Counted from the first letter of the stretch, positions 35,102 through 46,940 are shown. The stretch is 64,000 nucleotides of DNA from Ceratodon purpureus (GCA_014871385.1 CM026429.1:1586554-1650553), one strand, 5' to 3'. Notes: a model not told the origin generated them from the sequence alone. Made by a program: numbers and translations.

Positions 35102-35820
35102 TTAAGACGTGGTCGTTGGAGGTGGTGTCCAAGTTCCGATCCAGTTGCCGAGAACCTCAACATTGTTGCTCATATCCTCAATTGTGATGCTTGGTAAGGC
35201 TCCAACAATATCCTGTGGATCATTTTCACGTGCCTCTTTGAATATTTCTTGGAAGATTTCACACTCCATATTACTTTTGACATTTAGGGCCCATGTAACC
35301 TCTATACATCCCACATTTCCACAATAAAATCAAAAATAGAGTAACATCATGACTTCATAGCAAACTGACATGACTTGAAACCTAACAACATACTGCAAGC
35401 TGACCACTGAGCTTGAATATAGACGAAAGTACATCCATTAGGATTTAGAAAGAGTAGCATTTCAAAGTTTCAAAGTGCAAAAAAATAGCTGCAACTTTAC
35501 CTTTGTAACATAACCAAATTCATGCAGAAAACACTACATGATTGAGCACACATGACCAACACAAAAAAATCACAAAACATTTTACAAGCCAGAAAAGATT
35601 ATAAACATCCTTCTTTCAGTTGGGTCATTTCAACAACCAGCCCAAGCAAGGGGCAACTAATAATGAACACCAACCTATTGGTAAGGTGCTCGTACAGCAC
35701 TTCATTATCGATCTGCAAAACCACCACGGCATCAAACCAACGCTTTGAGAAAATATGGCAGCTGTGGTAATCGACGATATTCCCACCATCCTTCACTATA
35801 TCCTCCATCTCATTGATCAA
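35102..35820 (-). pseudogene. adenylate kinase 6 (hCINAP/Fap7)-type gene fragment
   Basis: Two minus-strand exons, 35820-35675 and 35301-35102, encode the C-terminal two thirds of an AK6-type nuclear adenylate kinase. The first holds INEMEDIVKDGGNIVDYHSC and RWFDAVVVLQ. The second holds SNMECEIFQEIFKEA, TIEDMSNNVEVLGNWI and the stop. Intron borders are GT-AG. The N-terminal exon with the P-loop is not found upstream. Joining the exons at the best sites gives a reading RGYMGPK that is one base out of frame with the following SNMECEIFQ, so a one-base loss is likely. The family works in nucleotide balance and late 18S rRNA processing, but this copy lacks its ATP-binding loop. Preserved introns show a DNA-level duplicate and not a processed copy. 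Confidence 0.8.
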
Positions 35821-36789
35821 CTGCACACCAGAATCACAACCAAACGTCGACACCAAAAACCTCCAGACCCTTAAACCCCGTCCTGAAATCTTAACCCCTA
35901 AAGGTCCAAGGTGTTTTGGCACTTCCAAAACCAAAAATTGCAGTTTTTGATCACCGTATGGATATTAATGTATGTTTCCAATAAAATTTAAATTTCTGGT
36001 ATTTCCAACCGTAAGATCTTCAGCCTAACTACTTGCATTAACACCATGAAAAATTTCAATTGTCGGATCTTTACCATTTGTGGAATTATAACGTTCAAAG
36101 TTTAATGTTTTTTTTTTTTTTGGCTTTTCTCGAAAGGCAGTCTAATGGTGCCAAGGGAGACTTAATGATTGATACCACAAACATTTTGCTCATATTCTTT
36201 TCCATGTAGGTAACTAAGTTGGGCACCTCCAAGAAAATTTTTGAAGAATTATTTTGATTTTTTGGCCTTCATGCAAATTATTTTTCAAAAGCAAGTACAA
36301 AATCCTCAATATGGTAAAACTTACATAACATTAATTTTTTTTGGTTTGGAAAAAAAGTGACAATTTTTGAAAGGAAAAAATGTAAAATTACAGAAAACTT
36401 TGAAGCTTGTTCATATAATTTTTGGAGGCTGCCCTTGTAAAATTGGTAAACTTTTTGGCTTGGATCACTTTGGATTTTGAGTAATGATTTGGTTACGAAC
36501 ATATTTATAAAAAAAAAATTGAAAAAAAACTAATTTTAAACTGCCCTATAGGCTATTTCGAATTGAAACCTAAAATTTCTAGATAAAGGTTCCAAAATTG
36601 GAATTTGACTTTGAAAATTTTACCACGTACACCTTGCGGTAAAGGGAGCATCCAGTAAAAATATTAGCCAAAAATATTACTTTTAATCCCTTCAACTAGG
36701 CTGCTCGAAATAGCAAAAACCCAAATCGGGTTTCCTGGACCTTTAGAGGTTAAACACAAATTTTCCGAATTCTCACCACGAGCTCTTCG

Positions 36790-37058
36790 TCATTGAAGAT
36801 GACTCAAGAGGCGATGTCGCCCAGCAAGAGTGCCATCTTTGTCATGGAGCTTGGACTTGACGCTAAAGATGGAGATGTTGTGGCTTACGGTAAGATGGAT
36901 GGTCTGCTCACGCTGCGTATTGACGTAGATGCGCATGGTGTAAAATCGTCTCATCAGCTGAGAGCGCGCGGCAAGCCATGCACTTGCACCACCACATTTG
37001 GAGCGTGGACGTGTTGTATATTTGGTAGTCCTACAACATTTGCTTATTCTTAAGCAGA
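36790..37058 (-). pseudogene. ubiquitin-like gene, 3' part beyond the MULE insertion
   Basis: Minus strand, immediately outside the left MULE end: LLKNKQML, a TAG, then DYQIYNTSTLQM, which matches the end of a ubiquitin fold (equivalent of the TLADYNI-strand region). Further on, in another frame, IYVNTQREQTIHLTVSHN followed by IFSVKSKLHDKDG is the start of a second ubiquitin-like domain. It appears to be the continuation of the exon at 41360-41533. The stop reads as CAG to TAG. Confidence 0.65.
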
Positions 37059-37066
37059 CGCCCGCT
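37059..37066 (+). repeat. MULE target-site duplication, left copy
   Basis: CGCCCGCT; partner CGCCCGCC at 41352-41359, 7 of 8 identical. A ninth position would be C against A. Confidence 0.65.
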
Positions 37067-37350
37067 CTTGCCACTAAGGGCTGGCCACAAACGAGGGAAC
37101 GCGACTCTGTCCGGGAGGGCTTTCTGCCCGCCCTCGACCCCATGTCAGAAAGGGCCGCCCCGCTCCTGCTTTAGCTCGCCAATTGGGCTCTTCCTTCGCG
37201 GCCCTTCCCCACAACTACTCCCTTGCAATCTCCTTCAGGAGCACTTCCCGCGTGTCCCCAAACTCAATACCCTCCCCCAAGACCCTCCATGCCGATACCA
37301 TGGAGATACACTCTGTATTTTTTTGCCTCCCTTTCACCAAAACTGTGCTC
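37067..37350 (+). repeat. MULE left terminal inverted repeat
   Basis: GC-rich first half, then pyrimidine-rich to TTCACCAAAACTGTG. Inverse partner 41013-41351. Confidence 0.8.
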
Positions 37351-38119
37351 TCTCCCTCTTCTTCTCTTCTCCAAAAACTAAGTTTTTTTTTGTTCACAAG
37401 GCTACTTTTCTTCACAATTTCTCTTCAATTTCTATATTTAAATAAATATATTTGTGTGTTATCGCAATAAAGAATCATAAGGAAACTTATAATATAAAGT
37501 TAACAAACGCAAAATTACAAAGTGATAACAAAATCAATGAAAAAACTCAAATCATAAACTTCACTTCACAAAAATCTCATGGTCACAATTTTTGCAAAAA
37601 ATAGAATTTGCTCCTCCCTCTATCAATGTTTTTATAGCACAAATGTCACAAATGACCTTGGGAAGCTTACGGAAAATCATCCTTTTTGGCTTAAATTGTG
37701 AAAGAAGTACATGTCAAGAGCGCTTTAAAGGAGGGGCGTGGAACACTTGTTTCACCAACTTCCGAAATCTTACGTTTCTTCCGATGTCCCTTTCTTGTTT
37801 GCTTCACGTTTGCTTCTCATTTGCTTTTGGATGGAAGCAATAAAACTTTGGAGGAGAAAAGTAATTGTATTGGGCCTTTCAAAATTTGAAGGCTCCAATA
37901 ATGTGCCAAAACAAGCTTGAAGGGCTTGAAATTTTTGCTTCATCTCTTCTTCATTATCACCATAAAGAGTTGCTTGACATAGTGATTCGATTTCACGTAT
38001 CATGTTAAATGCCTTCTCACGTATTCTACACCAATAAAAAGAGTAAATCTGGTTGAGTTGAAGTTATAGCTCTATGTCTTCCATATTTTGTGGAGGCAAT
38101 GGTTCCTTAACCACTTCAT

Positions 38120-40718
38120 TTTCTTTGAGTCCTTCAAAAAATACCTTCACAATCGATTGCACACCAAGTATGTGCTTGCAAGTGGAGACTTTATTGGGAC
38201 AATCACAATAATGTGATTTCAATAAAACACTATACCATAAGTTGAGAGAAGTATCACTCTTTCAGACATGAAAAAAAAGATGCTCCTCATCAACAACCTT
38301 CAGAACATCCATAGGACAAGATTGTTAAGCCTTCAAAATTTTTTCTCCTCCTTTCAATCGACGTCTATGAGCCTTGTCATTCCCTCTCCTTATGTATCGT
38401 TTCGAGTCACCTACAAGTTCAAAAAATAGATTTAAACTTAGCAGCATGTTGAAAACACATTTTATTTTTAAAATTGAATACAATAAAATAAATAAAAAAT
38501 AATATACAAAAATGAGGGACTTACTTAAACGTTGAGCCATTTGGAATTGACTCAATAATGTGGGTTGGCCCACACGAGTGTCGTCCTTGGCACTACCAAC
38601 AATTGCTACAATAAGGTCTCGGAGAGACTGGTTCACTTTTCCTTGTTAAAGGATGTATTTAATCAACTCCTAATGTCTTTCAACATGGTTAGTTGTATCC
38701 ATACCCCCGTAAGCAAATAACCTCCCTAATTGAGGCCACAACTTCCTCCAAGAACAAGTAATCCGGCCCATTCGAACTCACATATCTGGCAAAGGTCGGG
38801 ATGTGTTGAAACTCAACACAAAATCTTCTCAAATTCTCATCGAAATGGTCTTCACTAGGGCAAAGCATTAGAACATGTAATGCTCTCCACACCCAATCTT
38901 TGTCCTCATTACGCACCTTGATTAACAAATTATCACTTCATGCCTTCATAGCATGGAAGTGACACAAGAGAACTTGTCCACCAATTTGTGTTTTGGTACC
39001 CTGTTGATAAGTCCAACAATGAACATCATTGGACATAACCTTTTGAATAGCATTCAAAGATGACTTGTGTTTGTCAATGATGATTGCGGAGAGTCTAACC
39101 TCTTCAAAAGATCAAAACACATAGGATAATGTTATCTTTATAGTAAGACCCTCACGTCCCTCTTTAACATCATTGCTACAAAGCTTGTAAAAAACCGGAA
39201 TTCCAATTCCATCTTGGTTTGGTACAATTGCCGCATAAAGAGGGAAACCATATTGGTTTGTTTTGAATATAAAATCCAAGGCCAAGAAATAATTACCTGA
39301 AAATCGTAAGGCCGATTTTCTCATGAAGTCATCTTCTATAACTACCACAAATGGTCTCTTCTTCGAGTCCTCATCCTTGGGTGCATATGGTTGCTAGTAC
39401 AGAATCTTCTCTTGAGCTTGTAAATTCATCCTTCCAAAGTGCATCTAGACATACCCAATCAAAAACTTGAATACAAATTAGGACATAAACATAAAGAATA
39501 ATAGAAAAAATGAGAACATAAATATGAAAATTTGAAGTACAAATTATATATGCAATGCATTTCATAACCGTTCACATAAAAAATATAGGAAGAAAAGATC
39601 GGAATCGAACTGCGGAATGTGACCACTATGTTTGCTATGAACATAGATTGTAGCTTGAAGCTTACTATTAGCCAAAGTGTTTGAGGACTTTCACACATTG
39701 AGCTTCTCAACCTTCATTTGAATTCACAACTATATAATCCAGAGGTTCTATTCCGTCTAGAGCTCTTGTCATCCATAGACTTGACATCAACCGTTCTTCT
39801 ATGAGGACGGTTTTTGTTGTTTTCACAATAACAATGATACAAAGTCACGGTTTTGGTTTTCCATACACGGCATTTCACACGCCGTCTCAGCACAATGTAC
39901 TTTGTGCAAAGTGCATCTAGAGTTGCACTTAAATTCTCCAATGGAACCTTCACTACTTCATCCCATAATTTCTTCTCTTGGCATACATCGTAAGTGTTTA
40001 TACAATGTTGTATGAATGAGGATTGAATTCTTTCCACATAAATATCCGTACTCCATTGAGTACGAATGACATTTGTTGTCATAGAGAGTGACAAATGTGT
40101 CCCATTTTTGTCAATGTGTCATTCATGCACAATGGAACGTCAAGACTCTATTGGCGGAGTTTGTCTGTCCTTTGTGTCATTCAAAGGGGATAAAACAAAT
40201 CTACTTCAAAGTCCTACAACTTTTAATCTTCCTTGAAGTTTTTGACACCTCCCAATTGTAAGAGATTCCACATTTATTTTTGTGGAAGGCTTATGAAGGT
40301 TGGAGAAGAGACAAAAGAAAGAATTTGCCTCATGAATTTGTTGATATGATGGAAAACATCCTCCTCTTATACAATCAATCATGAGTGCAAGAGATTGGAG
40401 ATTGAAGTGCATATACTTGAGGAATGTTTCAATGGAAATGTCTTCAAAAATTGATAAAGGTATTGGACCTTTAATGTTGACATGCTCCACACCCATCTCT
40501 AATACCTCCTCTTTAAGCTCCAAAATCTCTTCACCAACATCCTCGTCATCCTCATCCGACTCTCCATTTGATGACATGAAATGAGTTTCTTGAAACCTTA
40601 AATTTTGAATGTGCACACCTTGATTAAATTCTTGCATCCCCACCATCTCACTTAAATCGTCTTCAAAGTCAGAAGGATAGAAATTATCATCCTCCATGTA
40701 GTCTCCATCTTTTTCCAT
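38120..40718 (-). pseudogene. MULE transposase, decayed
   Basis: Minus-strand pieces in order: an acidic N-terminal block (40718-40206, MEKDGDYMEDDNFYPSDFED), a DNA-binding region ending in HCYCE and Arg-rich sequence (40094-39714), then the core FLALDFIFKTNQYGFPLYA (39300-39230) with the first catalytic Asp. Next come IIIDKHKSSLNAI with the second acidic residue (about 39085), LLCHFHAMKA (about 38950), and a SWIM zinc finger YCDCPNKVSTCKHILGVQ (about 38210-38160). The core order DxxxKTN-YGFPL, then CxFH, then SWIM (CxCxnCxH) matches Mutator/FAR1-type transposases. Several stops and frame changes separate the pieces. Some may be short introns, but at least the stops at 38938 and around 39110 appear to be lesions. 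Confidence 0.75.
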
Positions 40719-41012
40719 ATCTCACGCCAATGCTTGACACAAACTCTAGAAGTACACCATGTCCAATCTCCATATAGCACACAATACTCTAATGAAAATA
40801 TGCAAAACCCTAAATTATTACAACCTTGATAATCTTGAATTGCAAAGCAATAGGCACTAATTTATGTAGAGTTAAAAGAAAAGAGATGCATTATACAATT
40901 GAATGAAGAATAAAAGTACAATAAAGAGTTGTACGTACCTTGAGTTATTGGAGGAGCAAGTGTAAGGACGTAAGTGTGGGAGAAGGGAAATAGAAGCGAG
41001 GAGCAAACATGC

Positions 41013-41351
41013 TCACAGTTTTGGTGAGGGAGAAGAAAAAAATATAGAATACATTATCCCGTATTGGCACACCGGGTCTCGGGGGCGGGTATTGGAGCAT
41101 GTATTGGGGAGAGATCTTTTAGGAACGAGGGAGCGGTAGCAGCCGACTGCTTCTGAAGGAGGCCGCAAGGGCGTGGCAGCGGGGAAGGGACGCCGACCAG
41201 CCGGAGGGCGGTCCAAAACGACCACGGAGATCAGGCCGAGCTAGAGCAAGAGCGGGGCGGCCCTCTCTGGCATTCGGTCAAGGGCGGGCAAAAAGCCCTT
41301 CCGAGTAGAGTCGCGTTCCCCCGTTTGTGGCCAGCTCTTAGTGGTGAGGGG
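41013..41351 (-). repeat. MULE right terminal inverted repeat
   Basis: Inverse partner of 37067-37350; a little longer because of small insertions. Confidence 0.8.
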
Positions 41352-41359
41352 CGCCCGCC
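41352..41359 (+). repeat. MULE target-site duplication, right copy
   Basis: CGCCCGCC; see 37059-37066. Confidence 0.65.
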
Positions 41360-41533
41360 ATAGCTCAGACGCTGCAAATTGGTCCCGATCAACTTGCTGC
41401 CTTCAATGGCCTTCTTGTTGGCTAAGACAATGTTCTTTGGACTGGCATCGACCTGGATAGATCGCACCGCGTCACTTTGCAAATCATCCCCCTTGATGAA
41501 CTTTGCGGTCAAGTAAATGTCCGGCTCTGCCAC
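41360..41533 (-). pseudogene. ubiquitin-like gene, 5' part before the MULE insertion
   Basis: Minus-strand coding text AEPDIYLTAKFIKGDDLQSD, then SIQVDASPKNIVLANKKAIE and LQRLSYGG. It follows a ubiquitin fold: two opening strands, the helix, then the QRLIFAGK-type strand. The frame runs directly into the MULE target duplication. Divergent from true ubiquitin, so a ubiquitin-like protein or a fast-evolving paralogue. The 5' boundary is uncertain; a donor-like CAG|GTGAGT lies at about 41563. Confidence 0.65.
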
Positions 41534-42064
41534 GGCTAGCGCTCAATTGCGGAAAACTCACCTGCATTTAACATACAATAATCACAAATTTAGCCACGAA
41601 TTCGATGAACTCCAAGCACCCCACTGCATTCTAAACCTTATCATTTCTTTTTGTCAGTTGGAAGCTTGACGTCGAACACTATAAACTGCAAATCAAGGTG
41701 CGTAGTAATGAAATGCATTAAGTGCGACCCAAATAGAGCTTATACATTCAACAAAGAAACCCTTAATGAAGAAATACTTACCACGTCCGCGACTGCAAAT
41801 TCAAGAAAACCTCCACCTCCGGCCAACCTACCAACCTTCCACTCAATCCATACAAAACAATAACGCGCACGCCTGGCCTATCCTGATGCAACCGAGCCAG
41901 CCATATAACCCCAAACCTTGGACGCAAATTCGACGTGTTTGCACTAGGCTTGAAACGCTCGCAACGACCACATCTTTGCACCTTTTAGGCTCCCGTTTGA
42001 ACCAGACTATCACAAATGGCGCTCACAGTGTAGCGAGTGTAAGGTATAAGTGTCGGCGTGTAGG
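41534..42064. other. no gene recognised
   Basis: Short unsupported frames between the ubiquitin-like exon and the Ty3 element. Confidence 0.4.
42060..42064 (+). repeat. target-site duplication GTAGG, left
   Basis: GTAGG directly before the 5' LTR; identical copy at 47901-47905. Confidence 0.9.
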
Positions 42065-42490
42065 TGTCACGGCCACGTACTAAGGAAACAACTTAGGAAG
42101 ACTGTGAAAGGATCTAGAAGTTCCTAGAAGCTCCTGAAAGTTTCTAGAAGTTTCTCGAAGCTTCTGGATGCTCTTGGAAGCTCTTGGAAGCTCTTCGAAG
42201 CTGCTGGAAGCTCCTAGAAGCTCCTGGGAGCTCCTGGAAGTTCATAGAAGGTCTTAGAAGGTCTTAAGTTGTGGAAGGTTCTAGAGAACCTTCTTTTGAG
42301 CTAGTATAAATAGGAGTCGAGGATGAGGGCAACCTCAGTCTCGACAACGCATCTCTTGGAGCTCTAGCTCAGACCTCTTGGTGGTGTTGTGTATTCTTTT
42401 TAGTTAATCTGAGTATTGTTCAAGCTATATCCAGAGTTCCTCTTCTAGTTTGAGTCTTTTCTTGTAGCTTGTCTTCTCGTGTCTTTGACA
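42065..42490 (+). repeat. 5' LTR of Ty3 element, 426 bp
   Basis: TGTCACGG to TTTGACA. Contains 15 decamers (42111-42260), TATAAATA at 42305-42312 and the start region GAGTCGAGGATGAGG. Confidence 0.95.
42111..42260 (+). promoter_or_regulatory. decamer array resembling heat-shock elements
   Basis: Fifteen consecutive 10-bp units of the type YTCYTNGAAG, for example TTTCTAGAAG and TTTCTCGAAG. They alternate TTC and GAA half-sites at heat-shock-factor spacing, ending about 45 bp before the TATA box. Confidence 0.75.
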
Positions 42491-42666
42491 GTTTGTCGAG
42501 ACTGCTTTACTTGCGAATATCAGAGCTAAGGTTTTCTTGCTAGAGCGTGGATTACCCCTCTTGCTTGAAGAAATGTTGGTGTCTTGAGAGTTGCGGATTG
42601 CCCTCTCTCAAGCTGATATTTTGTTCAACTTTGGATCTTCTAGTAAGAGTGTGATTTACCCCTTTC

Positions 42667-43785
42667 TTGGAGAATTCAATGCTTTTTTTTAGAGGGCGTG
42701 GATTACCCACCTCTAAATCGGCACTCGACCTAGTTATTTGCTTAAATTGTCTTACCTATATAGCAATGACTAGAGGTCAAGATATTAGTATGATCGAGTC
42801 TTTTGAAACTAGGTTTGACGCCCTTATGAACGCTATAAACGCGTTATCCACGAGACTTACGAACGTAGAAGGCGTTGCTCACAACAACTCAAGCTCTGGA
42901 GCAACGTCGACTACACCTCATCACCCATTTACATCTGTACCAGAGGAGGTTGTTCCACCTGATATTCGGCAAGACACTCTATACTATCAACAACGTAAGG
43001 AGCCTCGAGTAAGCATGCCGGAGAAGTTTGATAGAACGCGATCCAAGTTCAGAGGATTCATCAATCAAGTCCAACTTGTAAGGATGCTACAACTAGAGAG
43101 ATATCCCACCGAAGAATCAAAAGTTGGATTAGTTGGAACCTTGCTGACAAGATCAGCTCTTTCTTGGTTTGCTGTTTATTTTTAACAAAGATCACCTATT
43201 TTGACCAATTTTGAGACATTTATCGCGGCATTAACAAAGACGTTTGGAGAACATGACAAGGCTCAAGTGGCGTTAAACAAGATCTACGCCTTACAACAAG
43301 GGTCGCGCTCTGTATCTGTATACGCTTGTGAATACAGACAACTCGCTACAGTTATCAATTGGGACAAACAAGCAAAAAGGGACCAATTTTATCAAGGTTT
43401 GAGGGATGACGTGAAGGACTTGTTGCTAAATTTTCCACGTGCCTGCATACTTGATGAAGCTATCATACAGGCCGTAAAATGTGATAATCGGCTCTTTCAG
43501 CGATATCAAGATCGGCGTTCTTCAAGTTCCTCAAGACAAAGCGCATATACTGCCTTATTGAAGGTTCACAATTCATATCAAGGCGTGGAAGATATGCAGA
43601 TTGATGCAACACGCTTCAAGCCATTGACACCAAAAGAAAAGAAACGAAGATTTGAAGAGAATCTATGTCTGTATTGTGAAGAACCTGGACATAAAGCCGG
43701 CAGCTGTTCAAAGAAGCAGAAATTACCCGTGACAAAGATCAGAAGCGCCACAATTGAGGAAAACAAGGATGGCCAGTCACTGTAG
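42667..43785 (+). pseudogene. Ty3 gag (capsid and zinc knuckle)
   Basis: Two frames in the same register, split by TAA at about 43183-43185. Residues include a retrotransposon gag domain (PEKFDRTRSKFRGFINQVQL; then FETFIAALTKTFGEHDKAQ) and a CCHC knuckle CLYCEEPGHKAGSC near 43667-43708. It ends in TAG 43783-43785. In Ty3 elements gag continues into protease; here the sequence jumps almost at once to the region behind the protease. Confidence 0.85.
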
Positions 43786-43790
43786 GGGCC

Positions 43791-46700
43791 GTGCGATTGG
43801 ACCTTTCAACACCATCAAAACATCAAGGTCCTTACCTCTCTTCCCAACCTTCTCGACATCTTGTTGTTTTTGGGATATCTTGGCTGGAGACGTATAATCC
43901 GGACATAGATTGGTTTTCTCGTACTACATCATTCTCGAGAAAACCTCAGCAGCTGGGAGAATGCCAAAAGACTGCGAGCAAAAAACCTTTGCTTGTTGGG
44001 TCAAAGGCCTTCATGAAGATGGCGAAGGAGAATACACCGTTTGTTATCTATGCAACATCCATTCAAGAAGAAACACCGCCTACAACTATTCCGGAGCGAT
44101 ACAAGCAATTTCAAGACATACTACCGGAGCATAGACCGTATGATTGCGCCATAGATCTTCAAGATGGAGCACAACCACCTTTCGGCCGAATATACAACTT
44201 GTCACAGAACGAGCTGACGACTTTGAGAGAGTATATTGACGAGAATCTTGCGAAGAATTTCATTCGACATTCCAAGTCCCCAGCAAGGGCACCTATATTC
44301 TTTGTAAAAAAGAAGGATGGCTCGTTACGATTGTCTGTGGATTATCGAGGTCTGAACAAGGTCACCGTGAAGAATTGTTATCCGTTGCCACTAATATCGG
44401 GACTTTTGGACCAGCTCGGCCAAGCCAAGATCTATACAAAGATAGATCTCCGTGGATCCTATAATCTTGTGCGGATAAAAGATGGAGACGAGTGGAAGAC
44501 TGCATTTCGCACAAGGTATGGGCATTTTGAGTATAATGTCATGCCGTTTGGATTGACCAATGCGCCGGCCATTTTCCAGCATTTAATGAATGATGTTTTT
44601 CGAGAATATATGGATAGATTCGTTGTTTGCTATTTAGAAGACATTCTGATCTACTCCAAGAACGTCGAAGAACATGAAGAGCACGTGAAGCTGGTATTAC
44701 AAAAGCTGCGAGAAAAGGGCTTATATGTCAAAGCAGAGAAATGCGCATTCCACCAAGCTAAGGTTGAATTTCTTAGATATATCATAACTAGCAAAGGCCT
44801 TATGATGGATTCGAAGAAAGTTCAAGCAGTGACAGCTTGGGCGTCACCAAAAACAGTAGGCGATGTGCAATGTTTCCTTGGTTTTGCTAACTTTTATCGG
44901 ATATTCATCAAGAATTATTCACAAGTTGCAGCCCTTTTGACCCGGTTGACATGTAAGGACAAGTTGAAGTGGACACCTACAGCATAGAAGGCATTTGAAG
45001 ATTTGAAGGTTGCGTTTACTACAGCTCCAATTTTAGTACATCTTGACTTTACAAAGGCGTTTTATATGGAGACGAACGCCTCTGATTTTGCACTAGGAGC
45101 AGTGCTTTCGCAGATGAGAGAAGATGGAAAAATTCATCTTATTGCATTTTATTCAAGGAAATTTTCGGCAGCCAAGATTAAGTATGAGATTCATGATTAA
45201 GAACTTCTTGTTATAGTTGATTCCTTCCAAGAATGGCGTCATCTGTTAGAAGGAGCTGCTCAGCCGGTTGTTGTGTATACCAACCACAAAAATCTGGAAT
45301 ACTTTACATCCGCTCGGGTTTTAAATCGTCGCCAAGCTCGTTGGAATATGTCCGTATCCCGATTTGATTTTACTATCACATATCCGCCAGGGAAGCAAGA
45401 AGGAGTGTCGGATGCATTATCAAGAAGGGCGTATCTTGCACCAAAGGCTGGAGACGTGGCGTTTGATCAAGAAATGCACAACATTGTTGTAGCCTGAACG
45501 ATTTTGCCTCAATTCGATGTCAATGGCATTACTAATTGATGCCGACTTCCGTCCTGATATTCAAATTGCATCTAGCGAAGACCCCTTGTTTTGTAGAACA
45601 AAACAACATCCTGACAACAACAAGTTCAAGATTCAAGATAACTTGTTGTATTTTGAAGATCGTGTGTATATTCCGGAGGGGCCACTCCGACTCCGCGTGC
45701 TTCAGTCTCGCCACAACTTCCCTGCAGCGGGACATTTTGGCTTTAACAAGACATTGGAGCTTGTTTCTCGAGATTTTTGGTGGCCACAAATGTAGAAGGC
45801 ATTCAAAGACTTTGTATTATTTTGTGATACATGTTCAAGGTCAAAGAATCCTTGGCATCGACCTTATGGGCTCTTGCAACCATTGCCGATTCCCCAACGG
45901 TCGTGGTCATCTCTTTCAATGGACTTCATCACAGATCTGCCACCATCAGCTACTTTTGACGCCATCTGTGTTGTGGTAGACCAGTTGACAAAGATGGCAC
46001 ACTTTATTCCATATACGAAGTCTATTTTTGGTGAAGAGACTGCAAAACTCTTTCTTGACAACATATATCGGTATCATGGCTTACCAGATGATATTATTTC
46101 TGATCGGGGACCCCAATTTATATCTAGATTTTGGAGATCGCTATTTGAGATATTGAAGGTCGACATCAAGCTCTCTTCTGCTTTTCATCCTCAAACTGAT
46201 GGCCAGACGAAACGCGTTAATCAAGTGTTGGAGAAATATCTACGATATACAATCAATTATCAGCAAGACGACTGGACATCGTATTAATCACTGGCGGAGT
46301 TTACTTACAACAATTCTATTCACGAGTCAACTCAGCAAACTCCGTTCTATGCCAATTATGGTTATTATCCAAAACTTGATATGTTGGCATCCACCGGTGA
46401 CAAGAATCCAGCAGCTGAAAATCTTGCCAAACATTTATCAGAAATTCAAGCTATTTTGAAGATGCAGTTACAACAAGCCCAAGATTTGTATAAGACTTCT
46501 GTAGACCGGCTTCGAAAGGAATCTCCTGTTTTTCATGTTGGTGATAAGGTGTGGCTTTTTAGGCAAAACATCAAGACTAATTGGCCTTGTGACAAATTGG
46601 ACTATAGGTGATTGGTCCATTTTGTATTCAAGAGAAAATCAACCCAGTTGCGTATAGGTTGGAGTTACCTGCCTCCATGAAGGTACATCCCGTTTTCCAT

Positions 46701-46940
46701 GTCTCTCTTCTAGAATCATATAAAGAGTCTACTATCTCGGGACGATTACAACCATCTTTGCCCTCTGTTGAAGTAGAAAATCATGAAGAATATGAAGTGG
46801 AGGAGGTTCTTGATTCGCGGAGGGGAAGGGGAAAGTTACAATATCTTATCCATTGGAGAGGATATGACATTACTGAACGAATGTGGGAGCCAGTCGTAAA
46901 CTTAGCAAATGCGCCACTAAAGGTACAGGAATTTCATTAA
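43791..46940 (+). pseudogene. Ty3 pol: RT, RNase H, integrase, chromodomain
   Basis: Begins with GISWLETYNPDIDW, the block that normally follows the protease; no DSG/DTG protease site is present. RT (44150-44700) has KKKDGSLRLSVDYRGLNK and YLEDILIYS where YLDDILIYS is expected. RNase H (45003-45500) has METNASDFALGAVL and [10 protein letters not shown]. Integrase shows the zinc-binding HNFPAAGHFGFNKTLE, Asp in MDFITDLP, Asp in SDRGPQF, but TDGQTKRVNQ, where Lys at 46210-46212 replaces the catalytic Glu. The chromodomain is at about 46790-46900 (EVEEVLDSRRGRGKLQYLIHW). Stops: TAG 44986, TAA about 45198, TGA 45495, TAG 45793, TAA about 46285; a frameshift near 46605. Confidence 0.9.

Larger units (their letters stand above)
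37067..41351 (-). mobile_element. Mutator-like element (MULE) with long terminal inverted repeats
   Basis: Left end (37067-37350) and reverse complement of the right end (41351-41013) are alignable over about 300 bp: ACTAAGGGCTGGCCACAAACG with GGGAACGCGACTCT, then GGGCCGCCCCGCTC, and finally CACCAAAACTGTG. Long TIRs plus a 9-bp-class duplication and a SWIM-containing transposase identify a MULE. It sits inside a ubiquitin-like gene. Confidence 0.85.

Noticed and set aside
36793-37053. Plus-strand 86-codon frame
   Set aside because: The minus strand of the same DNA carries the ubiquitin-like text, so this is its shadow.
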